Shown: positions 1 through 5,157 of the stretch, one piece after another
Layout: each line of letters begins with the position of its first letter
How positions within the stretch are numbered: the first letter of the stretch is position 1
Assembly (NCBI GenBank): GCA_018829455.1
Contig: JAHJUB010000130.1
Location: 1 to 7,923, forward strand
Origin: Candidatus Omnitrophota bacterium
GTDB lineage: Bacteria > Ratteibacteria > UBA8468 > MWAK01
Reading direction: 5' to 3'
DNA length: 7,923 nt
The notes under the pieces: generated by a model
The model's input: the letters and a program-made list of their open reading frames with translations, nothing else
Databases searched by the model: none
Told to the model about the DNA's origin: nothing
Made by a program: the position numbers and the translations under genes

Positions 1-2
1 AG

Positions 3-30
3 GCGACCCTGAAAGGGTCGCACTACGAAA
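3..30. repeat. Palindromic interspersed repeat, copy 1
   Basis: A 28-bp unit identical to 1241-1268. It holds a perfect 8-bp inverted repeat, GCGACCCT (3-10) and AGGGTCGC (14-21), around a GAA loop, followed by a 9-base tail ending in ACGAAA. It lies upstream of rpmF. There is no T-run after the stem, so it does not look like an intrinsic terminator. It resembles REP-type intergenic palindromes; no transposase is present in the window. Confidence 0.85.
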
Positions 31-66
31 AACATTACGAAAAGATACGTAGGAATATCAAAAAAT

Positions 67-72
67 AGGAGG
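67..72 (+). promoter_or_regulatory. Strong Shine-Dalgarno of rpmF
   Basis: AGGAGG lies 4 bases before the ATG at 77 and fixes the rpmF start. It is the best ribosome binding site on the + strand of the window. No convincing promoter is visible between the repeat and this site, so transcription probably starts upstream of the window. Confidence 0.85.
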
Positions 73-76
73 AAAA

Positions 77-271
77 ATGCCAAATCCTTTCCGGAGACAT
101 TCACATTCCCGGAGCGCCAAAAGACGGTCTGCAAACCGGCTTAAACTGCCCGGTCTCGCCAAATGCAGCAACTGTCAGTCAGTCATCCTTTCCCACCGGG
201 TCTGTCCGGATTGCGGTTATTATGACGGCCGTCCGGTGGTGGTAATCAAAACCAAAGGGAAAGAAAAATGA
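77..271 (+). CDS. rpmF: 50S ribosomal protein bL32
   Basis: Small protein of the large ribosomal subunit, 64 residues, normal for the family. The N-terminus (MPNPFRRHSHSRSAKRRSAN) is the usual basic bL32 arm, matching the family's MAVPKRRTSKSRKRKRR-type start. A zinc ribbon follows with C30-x2-C33 (CSNC) and C43-x2-C46 (CPDC), so this is the zinc-binding (C+) form. The C-terminal strand GYYDGRPVV is typical. A strong Shine-Dalgarno 4 bases upstream supports the start. The stop TGA overlaps the plsX start as ATGA, the classic rpmF-plsX arrangement, which implies translational coupling of the two genes. Confidence 0.97.
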   Translation: MPNPFRRHSHSRSAKRRSANRLKLPGLAKCSNCQSVILSHRVCPDCGYYDGRPVVVIKTKGKEK

Positions 272-1227
272 TCCGCATCGCGGTTGACTTGTCCGGCAGT
301 GAAAAAGGCCCGGCTGAAGTTCTAAACGGAGCAATACTCGCCCGGCAAGAAGGGAACCTGGAAATAATCCTGGTCGGACAGAGTTCCGCGGTGGCCGGAA
401 AAGACCTGGCGGGGTGTTCATTCCTGGAGGCGCCGCTGGCCATTCCGATGTCGGAAAAGGTAAGCCGGGAATTACTGCGCAACCAGGACAGCTCTCTCTT
501 TAAGATCGTGCGCCTGGTGCAAGAAGGCAAGGCGGACGCAGCGGTAAGCGGCGGAAACACCGCCTGCTTCGTGGCGCTGGCCACGACGCTTCTGGGAACC
601 ATCCCTAACGTAGAACGGTCCGGCATCGCTATCTTTCTGCCTAAAATGAGCGGAACTACCATCCTGATTGACGCCGGAGCCAACACAGCCACCGTTTCCA
701 AACACCTGATTTCTTATGCGGTAATGGGCAATTTCCTCCACCAGGCCATCTTTAATTCGGAAAAACCCGGGATCGGCCTGCTTAACGTGGGCGAAGAGGA
801 GACCAAGGGCAGCGACCTTTACCGCGAAACCCACCTTCTTTTAAAGGAGGACCGGCGTCTTAATTTTATCGGAAACATTGAAGGTCACGATATCTTTGAC
901 CCGAAGGTTGACGTGGTTGTAGCCGACGGCTTTACCGGAAACTGCATTCTGAAAACAATTGAAGGCGTGGTAGAGGATTTTGCCTCGTTTCTTAAAAGAG
1001 AGATTGTCAAAAAAGGGCTGGAAGATGAACCCGCGGTTGCCGAAATACTGGGTAAATTTCTCCAGCGGGGCGATTTTGCCGAATACAGCGGCGGCTTCCT
1101 GATGGGTGTCTCCGGACTCTGCGTCATCATCCACGGACGGTCCGGCGCGGAGGCCCACCGAAAAGCGATTCTGCGCGCCAGGGATGCGGCCGCCGGCAAC
1201 CTGATGTCCCGCCTTTGCCCGCCGTAG
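268..1227 (+). CDS. plsX: Phosphate acyltransferase PlsX
   Basis: Peripheral membrane enzyme that converts acyl-ACP and phosphate to acyl-phosphate, the donor for PlsY in phosphatidic acid synthesis. The 319 residues are slightly short of the usual 330-345. Family landmarks are present in order: an N-terminal strand MIRIAVD, SGGNT (94-98, usually SAGNT), DAGAN (135-139), the block from GIGLLNVGEEETKG (168-181) to NFIGNIEG, DVVVADGFTGN (215-225), and GGFLMGVSGLCVIIHG (275-290) near the C-terminus. The first glycine motif is divergent: DLSGSEKGP at 7-15 where most members have DAMGGDxxP. The start overlaps the rpmF stop (ATGA). A palindromic repeat follows 13 bases after the stop. Annotation is secure; full activity is likely but the N-terminal motif deserves comparison with relatives. 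Confidence 0.95.
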   Translation: MIRIAVDLSGSEKGPAEVLNGAILARQEGNLEIILVGQSSAVAGKDLAGCSFLEAPLAIPMSEKVSRELLRNQDSSLFKIVRLVQEGKADAAVSGGNTACFVALATTLLGTIPNVERSGIAIFLPKMSGTTILIDAGANTATVSKHLISYAVMGNFLHQAIFNSEKPGIGLLNVGEEETKGSDLYRETHLLLKEDRRLNFIGNIEGHDIFDPKVDVVVADGFTGNCILKTIEGVVEDFASFLKREIVKKGLEDEPAVAEILGKFLQRGDFAEYSGGFLMGVSGLCVIIHGRSGAEAHRKAILRARDAAAGNLMSRLCPP

Positions 1228-1240
1228 CCCGCCAAAAGAA

Positions 1241-1268
1241 GCGACCCTGAAAGGGTCGCACTACGAAA
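1241..1268. repeat. Palindromic interspersed repeat, copy 2
   Basis: Identical over 28 bp to positions 3-30, in the same orientation. Stem arms are 1241-1248 and 1252-1259 with a GAA loop. It lies between plsX and def, so the two copies bracket rpmF-plsX as direct repeats about 1.2 kb apart. A hairpin here could affect mRNA stability between plsX and def, but nothing in the sequence proves a function. Confidence 0.85.
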
Positions 1269-1300
1269 TGGCACAAGATTAAAGCTTTGCCCTACGTTAA

Positions 1301-1705
1301 ATGGAAGACCTGAAAATACATTATTTCCCGGACAAGGTCCTGAGACAAAAGACCGAGAAGATAACCAGGATAGACAACACCGTCAGGGAACTTGCCGAAA
1401 AGATGGTCCGCGTAATGAAGGAGGCGTCCGGAATAGGCCTGGCTTCTAACCAGGTAGGGAAACTCCTCCGGCTGGTGGTTATCGGCAACCTCCCGGACAC
1501 CCTGGACGAACCCTTAATCCTGATCAATCCGGAAATTAATGATTTCGAGGGCTGGACCACCCAGGACGAAGGTTGTCTTTCCTTTCCCGGGGTTTCTGCG
1601 GCGGTGCGGCGCCGGGTCAAAATCTACGCCACTTTTTGGAACCTAAAAGAAGAAGAGATGAAGATTGAGGCCCAGGGAATTTTGGCTCGCGCCATCCAGC
1701 ACTAA
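1301..1705 (+). CDS. def: Peptide deformylase, cut short by TAA at the catalytic Glu
   Basis: Def is the metalloenzyme that removes the N-formyl group from new proteins. Motif I is GIGLASNQVG (44-53, with Q51) and motif II is EGCLSFPG (90-97, with metal ligand C92). Motif III begins with Q133-H134, but the next codon is TAA (1703-1705) instead of the GAA/GAG for the catalytic Glu. The frame resumes directly with LDHLNG, so the intact motif would read QHELDHLNG. The 134-residue product lacks the catalytic Glu and the second His ligand and should be inactive. One G-to-T change explains the lesion. The start ATG follows an in-frame TAA immediately and has no clear Shine-Dalgarno; its N-terminus (IHYFPDKVLR) fits the family. 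It could be a pseudogene with another def elsewhere, or a sequencing or assembly error; the sequence alone cannot decide. Confidence 0.9.
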   Translation: MEDLKIHYFPDKVLRQKTEKITRIDNTVRELAEKMVRVMKEASGIGLASNQVGKLLRLVVIGNLPDTLDEPLILINPEINDFEGWTTQDEGCLSFPGVSAAVRRRVKIYATFWNLKEEEMKIEAQGILARAIQH

Positions 1706-1807
1706 TTGGACCACCTGAACGGTATCCTCTTCCCGGACCACCTTTCCTTTCTCTCCCGGCAGTTACTCCTGCGAAAATACAGAAAGGAAAAAGCGCCTTC
1801 TTTTTGA
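1706..1807 (+). pseudogene. def: In-frame C-terminal remainder of def
   Basis: This stretch continues the def frame directly after the TAA. It begins LDHLNGILFPDHLSFLSRQL and ends at TGA 1805-1807. LDHLNGILF is the second half of deformylase motif III, including the second metal-binding His, and the basic C-terminal helix (RQLLLRKYRKEK) is typical. With the stop codon counted as one residue the whole protein would be 168 residues, a normal length. The remainder shows no further frameshift or stop, so the lesion is either very recent or not real. Confidence 0.85.
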
Positions 1808-1833
1808 CCAGATGAATACAATTATAGTAAAAT
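1804..1833 (+). promoter_or_regulatory. Possible sigma70-type promoter for rplY-pth
   Basis: TTGACC (1804-1809) and TAAAAT (1828-1833) are separated by 18 bases, about 40 bases upstream of the rplY ATG. The region is AT-rich (ATTATAGTAAAATAATG). The -35 box overlaps the last codons of the def frame. It is a reasonable but imperfect match, given as a candidate only. Confidence 0.4.
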
Positions 1834-1872
1834 AATGTTTTTCCGCTTGTCATCCTGAAGAGAGAGGGAAGA

Positions 1873-2607
1873 ATGGCTGAAACAATCAATTGTCACACCC
1901 GGACCGAAAAAGGAACCAGCGCGGCCCAGAAACTGCGCCGGCAAGGTCTGATACCAGGAATCGTATACGGACATAAAACAAAACCGATTTCAATTACCGT
2001 TTCGGAAACGGAGTTCCTGAAAATCTGGCGGAGAATCACCGGCAAACAGGTACTGCTTGACCTGATTGTTCACAAGAACGATAAAAAAACCAAGATGCAC
2101 GGGTTTCTTAAAGATTATCAGCATGACCTGGTGGACCGAAAGTTCTTGCACCTTGATTTCCATAAGGTCAGCGCTTCGGAAAAAATTCGCATGGCCATTC
2201 CAATTGAACTGGTGGGAGAAGCGCCCGGCGAAAAACAGGGTGGCATCGTTGACCAAATTTTGAGAGAAATTGAGGTTGAAGGATTAGCGGGAAAACTTCC
2301 GGAAAAAATTACCGTTGATGTCAGCGCGCTGAAAATCGGCGATTCCATCTTTGTCTCGGCCTTAAAACTAACGGATGAGATTGAAATTTTAAAACACGGC
2401 GAGGAACCGATTGTTTCGATATTGGCTCCCAAAAAGGTGGAGGAAGAAGTCGTGGCGCCGGTGGCGCTGGAAGAAGCGGCCGTAACGGAACCGGAAGTCA
2501 TCAGTGAAAAAGCGTCCGAAGAAAGACGAAAAAAGAAGGAAGAGGGTAAACCTAAAGAAGAAGAAAAACCCAAGGAAGAAGAAAAACCCAAAAAAGAAAA
2601 GAAGTGA
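1873..2607 (+). CDS. rplY: 50S ribosomal protein bL25/general stress protein CTC
   Basis: Binds 5S rRNA in the large subunit. The 244 residues match the long TL5/CTC form rather than the short E. coli L25. The N-terminal 5S-binding domain covers about 1-96, with the start TRTEKGTSAAQKLRRQGLIPGIVYG and the block HKNDKKTKMHGFLKDYQHD....FLHLDFHKV. The second beta domain covers about 97-187 (IPIELVGEAPGEKQGGIVDQ....LPEKITVDVSALKIGDSIFV). The tail from about 188 is low complexity and charged: first acidic and Ala/Val-rich, then KPKEEE-type repeats (226-244). The start is supported by homology; the upstream AGAGAGGGAAG gives a modest ribosome binding site. The following gene is pth, a common pairing in bacteria. 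Part of the long tail is probably disordered. Confidence 0.95.
   Translation: MAETINCHTRTEKGTSAAQKLRRQGLIPGIVYGHKTKPISITVSETEFLKIWRRITGKQVLLDLIVHKNDKKTKMHGFLKDYQHDLVDRKFLHLDFHKVSASEKIRMAIPIELVGEAPGEKQGGIVDQILREIEVEGLAGKLPEKITVDVSALKIGDSIFVSALKLTDEIEILKHGEEPIVSILAPKKVEEEVVAPVALEEAAVTEPEVISEKASEERRKKKEEGKPKEEEKPKEEEKPKKEKK
2548..2601 (+). repeat. 18-bp coding tandem repeat in the rplY tail
   Basis: Three consecutive degenerate 18-bp units, the third only partly conserved, encode KPKEEE, KPKEEE and KPKKEK at the C-terminus of bL25. Purine-rich AAA/GAA codons make this stretch prone to slippage, so copy number may vary between strains. Confidence 0.75.
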
Positions 2608-2629
2608 TCATAAAGCACAGACTTTAGTA

Positions 2630-2651
2630 GGACAGGCGGGGACGCCTGTCC
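2630..2651. repeat. Palindromic repeat between rplY and pth
   Basis: A perfect 9-bp inverted repeat, GGACAGGCG (2630-2638) and CGCCTGTCC (2643-2651), around a GGGA loop. It starts 22 bases after the rplY stop. Its sequence differs from the 3-30/1241-1268 family. There is no T-run on either side. It looks like an interspersed palindromic element and may continue into the pth leader (to about 2690), which has no ribosome binding site. Confidence 0.75.
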
Positions 2652-2670
2652 ATGATGGATACGTTCACTC

Positions 2671-3282
2671 TTGGCACAGAATCGTGGCGTAAATGATTTT
2701 CTGGTGGTGGGACTGGGCAACCCCGGCGCCGGTTATCAGAAAAACAGGCATAATTTAGGGTTTCGCGTTGTGGACGAATTGGCCCGCCGGGACGAAAGCC
2801 CTTCTTTATCCGGTGCGGCATCTTTCCGAAGAACCGGCCAGGCATTTGTGGCGAAGGTGAAAATTGCAAACCACAACCTGATTCTCGTCAAACCGCGCAC
2901 TTACGTAAACCGCAGCGGCGAAGCGGTCTTAAGCCTCCTGACACGCAACCGAATCCCCAAAGAAAATATCCTGCTGGTCTGCGATGACCTGTCGTTACCC
3001 CTGGGAACCTCACGGCTGCGTTTTAAGGGCAGTTCCGGCGGACACAACGGTCTGCAATCGGTCGTTGAGGCAATCGGAATAGAATTTGCCCGTCTCCGGC
3101 TTGGCATCGGAACGCCGGGGTCTTCGGCGGAATGGGCTGATTATGTTTTGAAAGATTTTACACCGGCCGAGGAAGAGAAACTTCCGGAAATAATAGATAA
3201 GGCGGTAGAAGAGATTATAAAAGTTTGGATTCCCGCCAACTATCCCTGCTTACTATCCGCAGGGACAGGCCCGCGGGAATGA
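2671..3282 (+). CDS. pth: Peptidyl-tRNA hydrolase with altered ends
   Basis: Pth frees tRNA from peptidyl-tRNAs that drop off the ribosome. Family landmarks are LGNPG (15-19, with N17), NRHNLGF (25-31, with catalytic H27), TYVNRSG (78-84, with N80), CDDLSLPLG (104-112, with D105) and GSSGGHNGL (120-128, with N126), so the catalytic core is complete. Both ends are odd. The only in-frame start before the core is TTG at 2671, without a Shine-Dalgarno. An ATG at 2693 would give the normal start MIFLVVGLGNPG if the T-run at 2697-2700 had one more T, so a 1-base deletion is suspected. Residues 187-203, after KAVEEIIKVW, do not resemble the family's last helix (usually ending near AMNRFN). They are encoded by a nested palindrome at 3229-3280. 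The product may still fold, but its start is doubtful. It converges on the envelope operon with a 9-base gap. Confidence 0.9.
   Translation: MAQNRGVNDFLVVGLGNPGAGYQKNRHNLGFRVVDELARRDESPSLSGAASFRRTGQAFVAKVKIANHNLILVKPRTYVNRSGEAVLSLLTRNRIPKENILLVCDDLSLPLGTSRLRFKGSSGGHNGLQSVVEAIGIEFARLRLGIGTPGSSAEWADYVLKDFTPAEEEKLPEIIDKAVEEIIKVWIPANYPCLLSAGTGPRE
3229..3280. repeat. Nested palindromic element forming the pth 3' end
   Basis: The outer inverted repeat is ATTCCCGC (3229-3236) with GCGGGAAT (3273-3280). The inner one is TCCCTGC (3243-3249) with GCAGGGA (3259-3265). The outer arms followed by GACAG match the style of widespread bacterial GTCATTCCCGC...GCGGGAAT intergenic palindromes. Here the element is read as pth codons 187-203. 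A T-run (3288-3293) lies 7 bases after the outer stem, so it may also weakly terminate + strand transcription. Confidence 0.75.
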
Positions 3283-3291
3283 CAGCGTTTT

Positions 3292-3984
3292 TTATCGGTA
3301 GGAAGCGCCCCAGTTGCTCTCTTCGGAAAGATAGACATTGTAATCCTCGGAAGCGATATTCAACACCGGACCAAACCCCTTGTTTTTGTGCCAGAGACAG
3401 CGCACCACTGGCGTGTGACCCTTGTATTGGGATGAAGTAAGCATGTATTGAGAATACTCCCGCCAGGAAATATTACCATCACCGTCGGTGTCTGAAGGGC
3501 CGGGAGCCGGAGCAACACTCACTTCGCCACTATTGGCTTCATCCGGATTAAACATATAAAGGTAGGAACAATTACGGGGATTCGCTGTGGTGGGACCGCT
3601 TCCAACATCATCGCTACGATTTGCCTTACTCTTACCATAAATATCGCACCCGGTCCAGGTCGACTCAGAAGCCCCCCAGGCAGCGTATCCGTGCCCCGAT
3701 ACTCCATTGTTCTGGTCGGTCAGACAACGCAAAATTTTCGGGTTGGTGCCCAGGTAAGTCGGTTGAAGATTAGACAACCAGTAAGGAAACTGATAAGCAT
3801 AGTCCTGGCGATACATCTCAATCGCATAGGAAAACTGCTTCAGGTTATTGATACAGTTTGCCTGACGACCTTTTTCCCGCGCAGTGGAAAGAGCCGGCAG
3901 TAATTGGCTGGCTAAAATATTGATGATGGCAATCACCACCAGAAGTTCAATTAAAGTAAATCCGCCGCGGTTTTTACCGTTCAT
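3292..3984 (-). CDS. Type II/IV pseudopilin with EF-hand loop
   Basis: A prepilin-like protein of 230 residues. It starts MNGKNRGGFTLIELLVVIAI, the class III signal, with cleavage expected between G8 and F9, E13 at position +5, and the hydrophobic assembly helix at about 9-31. CINNLKQFSYAIEMYRQD (44-61) is the post-helix motif of H-X9-DG-type pseudopilins. At 165-176 there is a complete EF-hand loop, DTDGDGNISWRE (D165, D167, D169, G170, I172, E176), which should bind calcium. The C-terminal VVRCLWHKNKGFGPVLN is like the relatives' CxxH end but lacks the DG. The start at 3984 is preferred over an upstream in-frame ATG at 4059 because it gives a short basic leader and has GAGG (3991-3994) 6 bases before it. 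It overlaps the HEAT-repeat gene by 11 bases, so it is the last gene of that operon. Specific filament unknown. Confidence 0.88.
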   Translation of the reverse strand: MNGKNRGGFTLIELLVVIAIINILASQLLPALSTAREKGRQANCINNLKQFSYAIEMYRQDYAYQFPYWLSNLQPTYLGTNPKILRCLTDQNNGVSGHGYAAWGASESTWTGCDIYGKSKANRSDDVGSGPTTANPRNCSYLYMFNPDEANSGEVSVAPAPGPSDTDGDGNISWREYSQYMLTSSQYKGHTPVVRCLWHKNKGFGPVLNIASEDYNVYLSEESNWGASYR

Positions 3985-4678
3985 TTCCCGCCTCTTTTCG
4001 GGATTTAATTTCTTTAACCGCGACTGCGGCGGCAGTCCGCACCGTAAAGTCCGTTTCACTGTCGGCCAGATTATTCAACCGGTCCAAAACATCCGGTCCA
4101 GCTCCCCGGCTTAAAATAGAAAGGGCTTCAACCCGCAGAGAACTGTCTTCCGTAGCATTCTCCGCCAAACGTAAAATAACAGCATTTTTTTCCGAGCCGG
4201 GAATCTGTGAAAAAAGAGCCAGGGCGGCACGTCTCACTGTAGTCAGGGGGTCAGAAAGGCCTTTCTCCAGGTAGGGATACGCTTTCTCCTTTTCCTTGCG
4301 GCTAATTGTTTCCAAGCCAATTACCCGGATGTTTTCGTCCGGCGAATTCAAAAGATTGAGGAATTTTACCCGGTCTAAAAGCAGAATGGAATAAGCAGCG
4401 GCCCGGCGTACTCTTTCATCCGGGTCTGAGGCGAGAACTTTTTCAAGGTCAGGTACCGCGCCTTTTGCGTTAATTCGTCCTAAACCAAGCACGGCATTGA
4501 GGCGGTTTTCCGGAATCTCACCGGCAAGACCCTGCAGGTATTTTTTCGGACTTTCCCCCTCAGGCCTGCGACAGGAACGTACAATTAAAACCAGAAGAAA
4601 GATAAAAATTAAAATAACGAGAAAGCCGGCGGCAATTTTTTTCTTTTTAGGAATACTCCAAAAACTGCTTATCGGCAT
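3974..4678 (-). CDS. Membrane-anchored HEAT-repeat protein
   Basis: No specific family recognised. Of 234 residues, a basic N-terminus (KKKK, 11-14) precedes one transmembrane helix at about 15-33. A soluble domain of about 190 residues follows. It consists of helical repeats of HEAT/PBS-lyase type: about five units, for example RLNAVLGLGRINAKGAVPDL (59-78), DERVRRAAAYSILL (87-100), TTVRRAALALFSQI (146-159), SLRVEALSILSRG (180-192) and TVRTAAAVAVKEI (212-224). Such repeats usually bind proteins. Topology is unclear because both flanks of the helix are positive. The start directly abuts the TAA of the upstream gene (TAAATG), and GGAG lies 7 bases before it. Its 3' end overlaps the pseudopilin start by 11 bases. 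A scaffold or assembly role for the pseudopilin is an inference from the operon. Confidence 0.8.
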   Translation of the reverse strand: MPISSFWSIPKKKKIAAGFLVILIFIFLLVLIVRSCRRPEGESPKKYLQGLAGEIPENRLNAVLGLGRINAKGAVPDLEKVLASDPDERVRRAAAYSILLLDRVKFLNLLNSPDENIRVIGLETISRKEKEKAYPYLEKGLSDPLTTVRRAALALFSQIPGSEKNAVILRLAENATEDSSLRVEALSILSRGAGPDVLDRLNNLADSETDFTVRTAAAVAVKEIKSRKEAGNER

Positions 4679-5071
4679 TTACCGCTCCATAGATTTTGGT
4701 TCTTTAACCTTTATCTTTACCGGTGGGGCCGGCTGTTTTTTTACGGCTGACCCCTCGCGCTCTCCCCGGGGAACCAAAGGAATCATTTCCCCCGTCGGAA
4801 TTGACGAAGGTAGAATTACAGACGGCGGGGCCGGCGTTACCGCGGAAACCTTCAAGACAGAGTTAAGAACGTTGGGGTTAGCAACACCTTGTTCCGCCTG
4901 GCCAACAACGTAATAGTAATAACCGCCAAGACCAACGATAATCAGGGAAAGAATCAACGCAACCACAAACTTTGGCTTACTCACTTCCAGAACAATCAAA
5001 GATAGGATAATTCCCAGCAAGCCCACCGCTACTACAACCAGCGCCGCAAGGTAGCCCATTACGTATTCCAT
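4679..5071 (-). CDS. Small two-helix membrane protein with Pro-rich tail
   Basis: Unrecognised, 130 residues. Two hydrophobic helices at about 6-29 and 34-57 are joined by a tight SKPK turn. By the positive-inside rule the turn is cytoplasmic and both ends are outside. The tail (58-130) is low complexity and rich in Pro, Val and Ser (TPAPPSVILPSS, KKQPAPPVKI), ending in a basic stretch. It could span periplasm or contact the cell wall. The start at 5071 is fixed by GGAGGT 5 bases upstream. It is the first gene of a three-gene operon, followed without any gap by the HEAT-repeat protein and then the pseudopilin. A role in anchoring or regulating the pseudopilin apparatus is possible but not shown. 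Confidence 0.75.
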   Translation of the reverse strand: MEYVMGYLAALVVVAVGLLGIILSLIVLEVSKPKFVVALILSLIIVGLGGYYYYVVGQAEQGVANPNVLNSVLKVSAVTPAPPSVILPSSIPTGEMIPLVPRGEREGSAVKKQPAPPVKIKVKEPKSMER

Positions 5072-5076
5072 CCTTT

Positions 5077-5082
5077 ACCTCC
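5077..5082 (-). promoter_or_regulatory. Shine-Dalgarno of the envelope operon's first gene
   Basis: GGAGGT on the - strand, 5 bases before the ATG at 5071. It is a near-perfect site and settles the start of the two-helix membrane protein against the in-frame Met at residue 5. Confidence 0.8.
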
Positions 5083-5123
5083 GTTAGAAATTAAAAAATA
5101 TTGAAAAACTTACCAGTATCTTT

Positions 5124-5153
5124 ATATTACACTCTTTTCCATTTCCCTGTCAA
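5124..5153 (-). promoter_or_regulatory. Sigma70-type promoter of the envelope operon
   Basis: On the - strand TTGACA (5148-5153) and TAATAT (5124-5129) are 18 bases apart, in an AT-rich 86-bp gap after mraY. Transcription should start near 5117, giving a leader of about 45 bases before the ATG at 5071. The perfect -35 makes this the best promoter in the window. It means that the three-gene operon need not depend on read-through from the murein genes. No terminator hairpin for mraY is visible between its stop and this promoter. Confidence 0.7.
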
Positions 5154-5157
5154 TTTT

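Noticed and set aside
246..701. 151-codon reading frame on the - strand opposite plsX
   Set aside because: It lies fully inside the conserved plsX coding region, lacks a ribosome binding site, and its product has no recognisable features.
1..1268. CRISPR array based on the repeated palindrome
   Set aside because: Only two copies 1.2 kb apart, with two housekeeping genes between them and no spacer-sized spacing.
1703..1705. A general genetic-code change with TAA read as Glu
   Set aside because: TAA ends all the - strand genes here (pseudopilin, HEAT protein, two-helix protein, mraY, pilin/Ig gene, murF) at sensible protein lengths, so it works as a normal stop in this genome.
1847..1862. Remnant of another interspersed repeat (TTGTCATCCTGAAG) before rplY
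   Set aside because: It resembles a motif common in bacterial intergenic repeats, but it is short, has no palindromic partner here and may be chance.
2118..2720. 200-codon reading frame on the - strand opposite rplY and the pth start
   Set aside because: It is antisense to conserved rplY codons, its Ser/Phe-rich product (SSLGFSSSLG) is just the complement of the KPKEEE repeats, and it resembles no known protein.
3229..3293. Ordinary intrinsic terminator at the end of pth
   Set aside because: A T-run exists at 3288-3293, but it is 7 bases from the outer stem and the stem encloses a long loop with a second hairpin; a weak terminator effect is possible but a repeat element explains the structure better.
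3985..4059. Longer N-terminus for the EF-hand pseudopilin, from the ATG at 4059
   Set aside because: It would add 25 residues before the short basic prepilin leader and deepen the overlap with the HEAT gene; the ATG at 3984 has a ribosome binding site and gives a normal leader.
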